Assembly (NCBI RefSeq): GCF_000002985.6
Contig: NC_003280.10
Coordinates: 5,018,501-5,082,500 of the forward strand
DNA from: Caenorhabditis elegans
Lineage: Eukaryota > Nematoda > Chromadorea > Rhabditida > Rhabditidae
Length of the DNA stretch: 64,000 nt
Direction: 5' to 3'
This document shows, one piece after another, positions 25,354 to 37,121 of this stretch. Position numbers and translations under genes: made by a program. Within the stretch, counting starts at the first letter, position 1. Each line of letters begins with the position of its first letter. The notes below the pieces were generated by a model. The model saw only the letters and a program-made list of their open reading frames with translations. It did not search any database and was not told the DNA's origin.

Positions 25354-25431
25354 ATGTTGTTCATTCTCACAGCATTGTGCATGATTTTGGTGGCATGTGC
25401 ATTGTCAAATGTCGATTTTTCCGAAGAATAA
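25354..25431 (+). CDS. Hypothetical 25-aa signal-peptide-like ORF
   Basis: An ATG 55 bases after a TTTTTTGTTTAG acceptor-like site opens a 25-codon frame: a hydrophobic core with cysteines (LFILTALCMILVACALS) and a short acidic tail ending DFSEE. It looks like a secretory signal sequence with almost no mature part. No partner exon was found, although an upstream unspliced segment (24975-25192) also begins with a KLFVTAL-like start. It may be the remnant or first exon of a small secreted peptide gene, or chance. Confidence 0.2.
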   Translation: MLFILTALCMILVACALSNVDFSEE

Positions 25432-28400
25432 CCTCTCAAAACGTTAATCTAAAATTACCTAGAATATCTTTTCCTTACGAACAATAATTTTTGAACCCTT
25501 TCGCATCCCGAACCCATTCTCCTTAATGTGTCCTCCTATATCTTTCTGCGAATAATAATGGGTACTTAGAGGTTCACATACGAAGGTTAATCGACTCTAT
25601 CTTCCGTCAATTATGCACATTGTACACATTGAAATGCAAAAGATAAGAAGCATTCTTTATTTCCTTTCATTATTCATGCCTCAAGTCTCCAAGTTGACGG
25701 AGACAGCAAGTCTCCGTCAAAATGTTTCATTACATACAGATGAAATGAAGAGACTTCTACCAATTTTTGTTTCCGGTCACTGTGCGTCGTTGTTTCCGCG
25801 TATTTTGACACCTTTTGTGCGCCGGAAAAAGTGAGAATAGGAGGAAACGGGGGAGAAAAAAAAAGAAAAAGAAGAAGACATTTTCGTGTGTGTGTGTGGT
25901 CAAGCGAAATGGGGTTTGCTCTTTGTTCATTCTCGAGCCCACAAAAACCTTTTTCTCCCCTATTTTTATTTGTTGCAGTTACATATTTGGTATTCTTGAT
26001 CGTTGACCAAATATTTCAGCTTTAGAGTGAGAACTAGTATTTCGTTAAAGCTAGGTTTTTTCTCGTCACAGTTCCAAAAAAAAAAATGAAAAAAAAACAT
26101 TTCAAAAATGTGTTGAAAATTACTGCATAATTTGTGGGAATTTCACCTTAAAGGGGAAAATGAAAATTTTGAGAAAATTCATCAAAACGTAACCGTTTTA
26201 TATTTCGCACAATTTCAAGTTTTTACAACTTTTTGAAGGCGAAAATTGGCATTTTTTGTTGGAAAGCAAGTAAAATGTGTACTACAATTTTTTGTAGGTT
26301 TTTCCTTTTTAATTGTGATTTTCAAAAACTTTCATCCCAGATTACCTAAATTGAGTACAACTCAAGGATCTAAAATTTTATATTTAAAAGTAAGAAATAA
26401 ATCATACAAATGAATATCAGCTTTCTCCATGTTCAACAACTTCTTATAAAATCTGAGTATGTTTCGTGTCAATCAAGATGTTCATCCATCATTCTACTCC
26501 TTGAATTTGTAATGATGAATTGAGAATTGGTGCGAGATGAGTCTATTTGAATAATCCCCCCTCCCATCTCTTGTGTTGTGGCTTTTCGCATGCAAATCAT
26601 TGACTCTTTGTGTTCCGCCATTTTCATTTCAATTCCGACCTCGATTTCTCGATTTCTCGCGCAAGTTGCCTCCCATTTCACAATTCTCACACTTTTCGCT
26701 CTTTCAAGCCCAAGTGCAACTGGATTAGAGAGATTGAGACGATTAGTTAACTTGTTCAGATTAAGTCGGCTAATCGACCAGTGTATTTATATGGAGAATC
26801 TAGTATACATTCTGAACACTTTTGTTTTTGTCAAATTAAACCTTGTTTTTCATGAGTTTTTTCGTACAACAGAAGGAAGCGACACACCTGTGAAATTATT
26901 GGATTTATTCATAACATTTGGGAGAATAATTGAGCTTGATGGATGGGAACTTTACGAATAATAAAAATAATGCATCCAGATGTTTTGAATTATACGTTTT
27001 TTTTCTAGAAATCTAGTTTTCAAATGTGTGAAATTCCTTCATACTTATCCAAACAGTAGAAATTATAGGCTTTTTTGGAAAGTAGGCAGGTAGGTTTTTC
27101 TTTGTCCTGCCCGTCTACCACCTATTTTCTGCATTTTTGCACAACCTTCAGTGATTCTAAGTTGTATTCTGTAGCCGTTTTCTTTAAACTTTCAAATTTT
27201 GTTTTTATAATTCTATTTTAAGAAAAAAGAATTTTCCTAAATTCTTTAACTCTGTCAGTGTTCAATATTATCCATGATTTTTGGCTTGAGATGTTCACAA
27301 ATTTTGTATTTCCTTCAAAAATCTTCAAAATTATGACAATTTTTTAGTTTTTTTTACTAAAAATAATAAAAATTATATATTTTGAAATATATGTATAGTA
27401 GAAAAAATTTGCAATCCAGCTTCTTATATTTTTGAAAATCGTCCAAATGCGTTTCACTAAACTTTTATAATTTGTCGTGTTTTGCCACTCATATTTTTGA
27501 AAGTAATTTTGAAAATTTTGAAAATGTGCCAAATCTTTGACTGAAAATTTTTCCTTGATCTCCAGTCATTTTCGTTGCTGAAAGCGTAACACATATGATT
27601 TCAGAACGGCTCTTAAAATTGAGAAATTATTTCAGAATGAAAAACAGCAAAGTGTTCTTCTTCCAATCCCTTCCATCACATGATAATGTTTTCCGATTTT
27701 TGATTTCAATCCGGATATTCAAATCAAATGATTGCAGTTCCAGTTCCATTATCGAAACTTGTTCAAATACAGACAGTTTTCATAAGTAGGTCCCATTGAA
27801 TACGAACAAAGACGCCTGAATGAAAACATAAAGACAGAAGAGAGTGAGGAGAAAAGTGCTCGTAAAATTGGCTCAATTCTTTGTTCCTCTTTTTGTCCGT
27901 CTCTTTTTCTCATTCAAACCACCCTCTTGAAAACGTATTCCAATTGTTGTTTCAGTTCCAATTTTCTTTTTCAAAAGTTTTGCATAAACAAGTAAATGTT
28001 TATGCTCTCTTATAATTATGCCAAAAGAGCTTCGAAAGTGTCTAATACATTTATAATCCCCCTACTCCTCCATCTCGATGGAACACATGGCTTCAGAGGA
28101 GAATGAGAAATGAGTGAGAAATAGAGAAAGTGAATGAAAAAAGTATACATTTTTCATGTTGATGACCTAGACCTATCCTTGTGACGTTGCCACTTTTCCA
28201 CGTGTACATCTGGATCTTGTTAGGTTGCTAAAGAAAGTGCAAAGTGCCCTGCAACTTTTATGACGTGGCATTGCAATAAACGAGACCTTTTTCCAAAGAA
28301 ATCCCGGCTCTAACTCCAAACACCAAGTTTCCTGACCCAATTGTACTTTTAGTACATATCCAACATGCAAGCCGTTTTTGTCGTTTCCCCTTTTACTAAA

Positions 28401-31400
28401 ACACTCAATCATCTTTTTTCTGTTCATCCTTATCCTCTACTCTTTCTCTTTTTGGGGCGACACACTTACTTGATTGAGTGATGCTCCTTTATTCTATTGT
28501 TCCTGTTTCCGAATGCTCAATTTTTTATTTAGGAAAATGAAAAGAAGATTCAGTCAGAGCTGTACTTCCGGTTAATTCTTTTACAGAAAGTTCAACAAAA
28601 AACTTTGATATCTGTCATTTTAAAAATATATGCAGAATAAACTTTTATAGGAAGCATCAAAAACCTGCATATGTGCCTACCTACAAGGCAGTCGTAGCAT
28701 GCCTTGAAGGCGACTGTCGCAGGTAGGTGTCGTTACCGTTACGCCTGCCTAATATAGGTACGTAGGCATGCAGGCAATTTTCAAATTTAAGAATCAGAAA
28801 TCTATATCTAAAATCATTGTTTTGTTCCCTACCAGTTGGTCAAACATATACAAAAACCACTATTGCTTCCATTGAACCATCAAAACCAAATAGTAAAGCA
28901 CGCGCTAGCTGTCCATCTGTCCGCCTTGCTGTGCTTTTTTTTGCCTTCTCTAAACCTTTCCTACACCTGCGTCTCTCAATCTCTCAATCATAATGTCTGA
29001 ATCTCTCTTATCCGCAGTACTATCTATCGCATTCTACCTGTCCTTTCTGTTGAAACGGTCACTCTTGAGATAGGAACATGTCGAACGCGTGTGGGGGCAC
29101 CCTTTGGCCGAAAATGGTCACTTTTTCGGTTCCGTTTCAAAGAGCACTCACCCACTTCAATTTATGTTCTCATTTACAAGAAAACATGCTTGTTTGATGT
29201 CTTAACGCGGTTTGGTAAGATGTCTAATGTGATATTGCAAATCTATTCATTTAATTAAGCTTTGGTTAATTCTAAATTCGATGTTTGAGCTATCCGATTA
29301 AGTTTTTTTTATGAGAATATCATGAAGTTTTTATTTTTTTTAAAACATACAATTTCACTTGTATGATATACTGATAGTGAACAAATTTTAACTAACAAAA
29401 TAAAGCTTATATCTCGGCTCATTGCAAAGATATAATTAAACTTCTTAATACAAAACTATAGAAAAAGAAATAATAAACACTTTGTTAGTTGAGAACTTTT
29501 TGATTAAACAAAAGATACTGTAGATATAAGCTGTCGAAGCTGAGCAATTAGGTGCACGTAAATCTTCAAAAATGCCCATTTTTGTTTCAAAATTCAATTT
29601 ATTTAAAAAAAAAATGTAATAAAAATATAGAAAACTGTTCCATTGACAAGAAAATAATTTTTACTAACTTTGTAATTTTTGCACCTGAACTGGAAGTTGC
29701 CAAAAGCAGCTGCCAAAAATAAACGACAACTTTAACAATTTTTCAGCACCTTTTTTAGCTTAACTTTTTGTAACTTTTCTCGATATTTTTTATTGCCCAA
29801 AAAGTTAATTTATTGTGTCAAAGTGGGCAGTGGTGCATACAGTAGTCGATAAATGTCCATGAAAGCTTTTTTGCTATTCAATCAAGTGTGACATGAAAGT
29901 CAGTAACTGTTGTAAATAACCTCAATAACCTCCATTATAATTCCACAACTGGCTTTACTTCCCAATTCCATAATAGGTATCAATTAATGGGGGAAGCATA
30001 CAAACTATTTTCTCTCTTCAATTCCACAAATGGCTGAGTGTAAACACCGTCTACACATGACTGACTAAATTGTCATGTCCCATCCCTTATATTCAATGAA
30101 TCCATATATGAGAAAACTGTCCTCTTCTTCTTCTTCTTTTTCTCGTGTTGTATTGGGGTGTGTACGATTCGCATTACAAACACATGTGCACACAGTTGTC
30201 AGTGTCTTTATTGACACCATCTATATACATTCTTATTTATATACACTTACAACTCTTTTTGCTCCTTTTTTTGTGGAATTGATCGTTTTATTTTTTTTTT
30301 AGAAAAATAAACCAGAAAACCTAGTCACTTTAAAATTGGTAAGGCTTCTTCTAGAATTTCAGATATTTGACTCTACTATTTGCTTAGAAAAACTAGATTT
30401 TAAGCTCTAAATTAACATGGAATATACAAATAAACAATTTACTAGAAAAACTACTTCTTTTCAAGTTTTTTCAAGTTTTAGAATTTCGAAAATTTTGGAA
30501 CGTTTAGTTTTCCATCTTGTAAAAAGCTTTATTTTCAGTCAAAATTTTGGTAGATTGCCAAACCATTTGAAAATAAAAATTATGCAAAAATATAAAAATG
30601 GAAGGCAGATAGGCAGGCTTTGAGGTAGCTTGATATGAGAACGTGCTATCATAGAAGCTTTTGCAACTTATTATATAACACCTCAATTCCTCGAAACAAA
30701 TATTTGAGCTTTTGAACTCTCGTTTCAATAACACCTGTACTTATTTACAACTTACAAATCCTATATACCTTCTCATTTCAAAGCATTCCGCCACCGTTCA
30801 CGCTTGTCAAAAACGTGTCCACTGCCAATAAATCTTCCTCTCTTCCATTCTCTCTCTTTCGTTTTTTTTCATCTTCTTTTTCGTTTCCACCTCCTTCAAT
30901 AATTGTCCTTCCGGTGTGTCTGTCAATCGTTTTTTCTTCAAAAAGAACATCGGTTCTGCTTATTATAGCCTGAAGAATCAAAAAGTCTTACGGTTTATTC
31001 TACTTCCTCTTACTTGAAAAAGTAACAAAAACAGCCACTTTAGGACCAGTTTTCAACTTGCCCCCGTCTCTCTTTTTTTCATTCTCATTTTGGTTGTTGT
31101 CACTTTGAATTTTCGTCAAAAATGTTTAAAGGTACTATGAGTGTTGAAGACGAATACAAGGTCAAATTAGTGTCAAAATTTACAAGGGCTTGTAGATTTA
31201 AAATTTTGAAAAATTAGATCTTATATTCTATGTTAGATTTGTCAGTTACTGTTAGTACAAAGTCTTACAAGTGTTCTAAGTAGGCATATGCGACCTATGC
31301 CTACTTCCAAAAACTCACTGGAACATATTTTCTTTCCCATTGTTAGCTATATACGTTCAACTTTTTTCTTAGAATTCCTTCTGCATTGTCTTTATTAAAT

Positions 31401-31421
31401 TTTTTCATTTTCAGGGTAACG

Positions 31422-34400
31422 ATGCCTTCATCATTTATCAGAAAACACGTCCGAGGTTTGCTTCGAAACAAGTTCGGACCATCAACAAGTCTGGATAATG
31501 ATAATCCGGTAGGTCCACGTGATTTCACTACGATTGTTTCAATTGGTTCCAAAATATCTTCTTTTCTCTTTGGTATCCGTAGAAGATAAATGAAGAGATG
31601 AATTGATGAATAGACCCTTCGAAATGGCCGCCGCCAATGCTGTTGCTGGTCACCGAATCTAATGATAACAGAGTCGTTAAGTCGGTAGTGGAATTGGCTT
31701 CTTTTGAAGAAAAGAAGGAACAGAAAATAAAATTAAATTTCCGCTGGTCACAAGGGTAATTAGTGGAATTGAATGATTTGAAACTTTTTGGCAGTAGATT
31801 GCCAAAAGAAGAATTAACTTTTGGAAAACCACTGCGAGCTAAAAACGGATCTAGTTTTTTTTTTAACTGTTCACTTTAGCAAAATTTCAATATTTTCCTG
31901 AAAAAAACAACATTCAACAAAATTTTAGGATAATGAGCCAACTACTCCACGCGGTGACAACAACTCGGACCTTCAGCACTTTTTGGGAGGAATCGATCTC
32001 AGGAGACACGAGTTTCCTGAAGTTTATTTTGGAAAGACGGGTCTAGATCTACCTGCAATACAATTAGAAACTCTTGATGCAGATGTATTTGCATCTTTCA
32101 CGGGACCAGAAGGTGGTTTGACTGAAGTTGGAGAAGTTCGACAAGGACATCCGATGGCTCGTATGGCAAATATTGACGATGAAATGTCTTTGTCAATTGA
32201 TGGAACAACAGATGAAGAAGCTGAAGATGAAGAGGATCTAGATGCTCCAATATCTATGAATCTGAAAAAGAGCTCTAGACATTCATTACTTCTTGGTTCA
32301 TGTTCTTCAATTCTCGGACCAAATGGAGAGCATCACGATTTCAGTGCAGGCCGACCATCAGCTGATGATTATGATTGGAGCTCATTTGATGAACAAGGAG
32401 CATATGGAATGAGTGTATCACTTTATGAGAAGAATCCAATAAGTGGAGTGAATGCAGGAGAACCAATTGCCGATGTTTGGGGAGTTGTTGGAAGAAATAA
32501 TAATGGAGTCATGGCATTAGCTGATGGAGTTAACTGGGGAGAAGGTGCCAGGTTGGCAGCGAGATGTGCAATTCGAGGAGCGATAGATCATTTGAATACA
32601 AGAGTTATCAAAGATTCTTTAGCTGATACTACAGTAAGTACTTATTTCACTAATTGATCCTTTAATCGCCTCGGGATTTCCCGAAAAGTTTTCAACTGAT
32701 ACTTTTTTTTAATTGGATAATTTAAAGTTGAAATGGCGCCAGTGGGAATTCCTGTGAAAAATATACTCTAAAAGAATCAAAATATCTAAACTATTATAAA
32801 TAAAACACCCCAAAGTATTATAGATTTTTCTAAATTTTCTCGTTACTTTGAATTGACATATTTAAAGAATTATTTTTATTGAAAACCCTAAAATGTAAAA
32901 ATAAAAGTAGTAAAATGTTTAAAATATAGGAATTTTTTTGGCCGACTTCCAAAATTATTAGAGGTTAACCAAACTGTCAATAAAAAATTTCAAAATATTT
33001 TAGAAAAGTTCCGCTATGATATTTGGTGATTTCAACCTAGAAGTTATTTGAAAAATCAATGGTTCTACAATTAGATGCTTTCAGGAAGTATTCCACGAGA
33101 TGCTCGCTGCTTTCCACTCTGCTCATTCGCTTATTCTTCAAGAAGGTGGAATGCTCACAACTCTGTGTGTTGCTCTTGTTGCTCCAGTTCGACGTGGAAA
33201 TGGATGGGCTCTTTGTGTGTGCAATGTTGGTGATTCTCTGTGTTTTGTTTACAATCGTCATTATGGAGTTCGAGAAGTTACATTAGGAAGTCATGATATT
33301 GATCAAATGAGAGATATGAGAGATGCTGGTGGAGCTCTTGGTCCAGTTGATGGAAGGAATCCCCAACTTCACAATCTAACATGCTCCATGACATTTGTGG
33401 AAGAAGGTGATGTTGTATTCATCACTTCTGATGGTGTTTCGGATAATTTCGATCCAGTTGTCGGAAAGTTTTGTGTGATCAAGAAAAGTGAGCACGAGAA
33501 CAAAGAGAATGCACATCTCCCGCCAAGAGAAGATCGAACTTTGGATGTAACAACTCGTGGAGGTGAAAAAGATAAACATTCAGAATATGCAAGAAATCGT
33601 CCATGTGCTGCATCTCTTCCATGTGTAGATGCTGCCAAACGGCACGAGTTGATGTTAGTTAGGATGAGAGATGTAATTGCAAATGGATTTGGAAATGAAA
33701 CACCAAGAGGCCCAGCATCAGATTATCAATATCCACCAGTCACTGCTTCAACTCTTTGTCATCGACTTATTCATTTTGCAACTCAACTTTCTACGTAAGT
33801 TATTTCTATATTTTTTGGTCTTCAGAGCTAGAATAACAAGAAAATTTTTAAAAAATTGCAATACAGAAAAATTGAAATGCTAGCTGTGATCATTGCCTAA
33901 AAGAATCAGGTTTTCGCTGAATTTTTTCGTCTGAAAATTAAATGTATTTCAATTAAAAACCGCCTTTCCAGCTTTGTGACCTATAAATCAATTCTTTCCA
34001 CTTTCATCTAACCTTTTTTCAGTGCCAAGCGTCGAGTGTTGGAGAATCCGGAACTCTACAAACGAGAGAAAATGACAAAAGCAGAACAGAGAGCCAGGCG
34101 AAAAATGGTTCGTGAGAAGATCGCTGATATGCCAGGAAAACTGGATCATGCATCCGTCGTTGCTTACCATGTTTCGCGACGTGGTGCCGAAAAAGAGCCA
34201 TCAACACCTCCTGGTGGACTCCAAGCGGATCAGTCTCAACTGATTTCATCTACATCAGTGAGCTCTTCTGAAGCAATGGATACAGAACCTACTGTAGCTC
34301 TGAAGCTTGAAAACTCAACATTCACAAGAGTTGCATCGGTGCAATGTGTCGAGCATCTTATTGGGGAACCGCGTGGAATTGAGCAAGTTGAAATGTTAAC

Positions 34401-35160
34401 TCAAGAACCACCGCCGTCACCAATGAGATCAAAACCTGAACAGTTGATATTACATGATTTGGTCGATAAACGGAAAAAGGAGAAGAATAATAATACACCT
34501 GTAGTAGCAAACGGAATTGAAAATCGACCAGTTAGCCCATATGAGCAATTACCGGTGAGCTTCAGTTTCAGAATTGTTATGAGAGCGTAGAAAATGCTTT
34601 AAAGCTCCGCCCACGATTGATGGGTCTCGTTAGGTATTTCAAAACCTTAAACTCAAACACTCTGCGAAACTACTTGAAAACATTTGTGTTTACGGTTTAC
34701 CTAACAAGACCCAACTGTTGGTGGCGGAGCGTTTTCAATTGGCAGTTGAGCACGTTTCCAAATCGATTTCAAAACATTTTACAACATTTCCATATTATTG
34801 GATTTTTTCTCACTTTTCAAGTTCAGATAAGCTCAAGAGATTCTGGAAAACGTAGGAAGAAGCATGGCAGAGGATCCATGGGACGTCATACTTTGGGAGT
34901 TGATGTCCAATGGCTCAAGAAGCTTGTGACCAAGAAAGAAGATCAAAAAACTGCTGACGACATAAGGTTTTCTTGCATTTTAATTTTGAAAATTCCAAAC
35001 AAAGTTTAATTTTTTCAGAGGTGATGTCAGCTTGAGTTCCGCAAATGCCGATCGTAACACACTTCGCCAACGAATCAGAAGCATGTTGGGATCGAATCGT
35101 ACATTATCCAATGTTGACCAATCCACTATGAAAATCTCAATGAAAGCCACCAATGTCTAA
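31422..35160 (+). CDS. PP2C-like phosphatase-domain protein (CG9801-like)
   Basis: 771 aa in six exons: 31422-31508, 31929-32633, 33085-33794, 34023-34554, 34827-34966, 35019-35160; all phases agree. A TTTTCAG acceptor at 31414 lies 7 bases before the ATG. Residues 30-170 hold an acidic region (EEAEDEEDLD). The PP2C-like fold follows: WGVVGRNNNGVMALADGVNWGEGARLA corresponds to the motif around the first metal aspartate, then TTLCVALVAP, LCVCNVGDSLCFVY (VGDS motif) and VVFITSDGVSDNF (SDG motif). The usual DGHGG is replaced by DGVNWG, so metal binding and catalysis are uncertain. The C-terminal third is basic (YKREKMTKAEQRARRKMVREK) and Ser/Thr-rich. The arrangement resembles Drosophila CG9801, recalled from memory. 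Convergent with ify-1. Confidence 0.8.
34590..34745. repeat. Foldback element with GGGTCTCGTTAGGT arms
   Basis: In the intron 34555-34826 of the PP2C-like gene. Left arm AAGCTCCGCCCACG...TGGGTCTCGTTAGGT and right arm ACCTAACAAGACCCAACTGTTGGTGGCGGAGCGTTTTCAATT are imperfect inverted copies. The same family occurs at 42842-43170. Confidence 0.8.
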
Positions 35161-35760
35161 ACACCTCGTCAAATGTATATTTCCATACTTATCCTACCAC
35201 TGAGATTTTGCTATCCCGATGAATATAATTTGCTTCCATGTTTTTCACCCGATCTTTTCGATATTTTATCACTGCGCAGTCATTCATTTATAGGAAAGAA
35301 AATTACAATTTTTGCCAAATTTGTCTTTTCTTGTATTCATTTCTTTCGAAACGGAAAACATCCGTTTTTTCGCTTACGAGTGAATTAAATAATTTGAAAC
35401 AAATTTCCTCTCAATCGTTTTTGCCTCGGTAAATGTCGAATTTCTGTCAAATAAATACTTCAATCCAACACCTGGAATATTAGATTAATTCAAACAAATT
35501 CCAAAAATGCTTCGCGAATTTTTTCTATGTCTTTTCATAGTAGACATCAAACGTCTTTCCGTACATATTTTTCGGGAAAAGCTCCTGGAAAACTTTTTAT
35601 AAGACAAAAACATCTGAAACAGTTATAAAATACATTGATATACCGTTTCATTGTTCAGAGAATGGACATAGAAAATTACCAGTGGGGGGAATGATTGTGG
35701 GGCGAGGGTGATTTCGCCAATATATGTAAAACAGGTAGAAGAGGCTGACGTCGTGGGAAA
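35161..35760. other. Convergent 3' UTR interval (PP2C-like gene and ify-1)
   Basis: 600 bases between two convergent stop codons. + strand AATAAA at 35450. No ORF or RNA gene recognised. Confidence 0.6.
35450..35455 (+). terminator. Probable polyadenylation signal of PP2C-like gene
   Basis: AATAAA 290 bases after the stop, in a T-rich context (TCTGTCAAATAAATACTTC). It is the only canonical hexamer between the convergent genes on this strand. Confidence 0.6.
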
Positions 35761-36655
35761 TCACAGGGGAAGGTTGGCTTCTTCGGCGAGGAGGTCGTAA
35801 CTATCCAAATCGTCCGCAAGCATCGAAAAGAGTTCATTTCTTTCAGCCTTACTCATTTTCACTTCATCAATATCAGCAATAACAGTCCGATGGCGAGTTT
35901 CTTCGAGTTTCACATCACCTTCTTCCGCGAAATCCTCTGTTCTGAGCACATAATTGAAATCGTCGCCAATTCTTGAAGCTGGATCAATTGGTGGATATGA
36001 GTCCCATTCCTCGACTCCCAATTCAGCAAGAGCTTCTGCTTCAGACTCTGCCGGATCGATAACGTCTCCATATGGCCGATCTTCAGAAAGTACGACGTCT
36101 TGATCTTCCAAATTAAGCATATCGTCCTCAATGTCAGCAGCTAGCGAATCGAATGTTTCACATCGGTTTGCAGTGTCGATTGGAGAGCATGGATGTTTTT
36201 CGGTCTAGAAAATGATGAAAATAAAAATTATGAAGCAATACTTTTAATTGTTTTAAGATTAAAACTTCCGTAGTTTTCTTTTCTTTTAATAATTATGCTG
36301 GAAGAAAACATCACCTTTTTAATGGTGGCCACATCGGCAATCTGATCATCTGTCTCATCTTCATAACATTCAAAAGCAATTGGAATAGTGTTCTTCTTGG
36401 TTGAAGGTGGCACTTTACAAGCCGATGCCAAGCTCTGAAGCGATTTTCCGCCAGGAGTTTTTGACGAGTTTACAACCAGCCCCAAACCGCCACGAGAAGG
36501 TGTCTTTTCAAGTTCATTTTGTCTGCCTAGCTTTGCACCTAAAACAAAGACGTTATAAGTAAAATAAATATATTAAAATAAAACTTACTGAAGTGTTGTT
36601 GCAAGGAGGCTGGTATCTGGGTGCTTCCTCTTTCTTCGAAGTTTAGATCCTCCAT
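35761..36655 (-). CDS. ify-1: IFY-1, securin
   Basis: 244 aa in three exons: 36655-36589, 36538-36315, 36204-35761; the length matches IFY-1 as I know it. Securin holds separase (SEP-1) inactive until anaphase and is degraded after APC/C-FZY-1 ubiquitination. The sequence has a textbook destruction box, RGGLGLVVN (RxxLxxxxN, residues 38-46), in a basic N-terminal third. The C-terminal half is strongly acidic, as in other securins (VIDPAESEAEALAELGVEEWDSYPP). A CTTTCTAG acceptor at about 36681 gives a 5' leader of about 25 bases. The gene is divergent from rpl-22 with about 460 bases between starts. Confidence 0.95.
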
Positions 36656-37115
36656 TTTGACTTGTGCGAGTATGAATAGCTAGAAAGTACGAATGCCAGT
36701 TTTCAATTAGTAGGAATGAATACAAAAATTGTTTCGATGATGCAAAAGAATTTAAATTGTTCACGTTTTGCCGCAAAAAGATGGAAACAAAATGTGAAAA
36801 GGAAAAATCAATGATTTAAACTAGCCGGCGTCTTCGAAGTGCCATAGAGCGCAGATGCATAAGAGGGAGGTACGCACAGCTGAAACGAGTGTGACCGTAG
36901 TTATTGTCGTGTTGGGACGCCGACTTGGAAAATGAGTAGAGTTCTCGGCCTAAATTTGCTTCTTTTCTGGGTTTTACCTTCACGCAAGCTTTTTTCAGCA
37001 GATTTAAAACAATTTAATATTGTGTAGCTTTCGAAATCGTTTTTTGTTATTTTCATGATCGTTTATTCCTGAAGATGCCGATAATATTTTGTAAGATCTC
37101 AATTTTTACTTTCAG
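36656..37115. promoter_or_regulatory. Shared divergent promoter region of ify-1 and rpl-22
   Basis: 460 bases separate the two start codons. The middle (about 36825-36930) is clearly GC-richer than its flanks and carries GCCGGCGTC and its partial inverse GACGCCGAC at 36917. The T-rich segment up to the acceptor at 37115 (TACTTTCAG) is the likely outron of rpl-22, consistent with trans-splicing of ribosomal protein mRNAs. No TATA box was seen. Confidence 0.55.
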
Positions 37116-37121
37116 GTAATC

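Larger units (their letters stand above)
22180..31414. other. Nine-kilobase interval without a convincing gene
   Basis: AT-rich DNA with no multi-exon model that I can build. It contains a 17-base C tract (23921-23937), a diverged hairpin element (23450-23620), several GCCTGCC-type repeats, an octamer ATGCAAAT (26590), a CACGTG E-box near 28200, a GC-richer patch at 22930-23140, a 25-codon ORF at 25354, and a 127-codon open frame at 26578-26961 that I judge unsupported. It probably holds promoters for the operon on the left and the phosphatase-domain gene on the right, and could hide non-coding RNA or tiny peptide genes. Confidence 0.5.

Noticed and set aside
26578-26961. 127-codon open frame on the + strand in the gene desert
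   Set aside because: No splice partners, no domain and mixed composition. The length is compatible with chance in this window.
28173-28427. 84-codon minus-strand frame
   Set aside because: Lies in a patch of slightly higher GC with E-box and CACGTG words; no acceptor, donor or homologous motif. More likely regulatory sequence.
29050-29140. TTGAAACGG/CCGTTTCAA inverted pair with repeated GGTCACT words
   Set aside because: Nine-base arms with an 73-base gap are too short to separate from chance in 64 kb.
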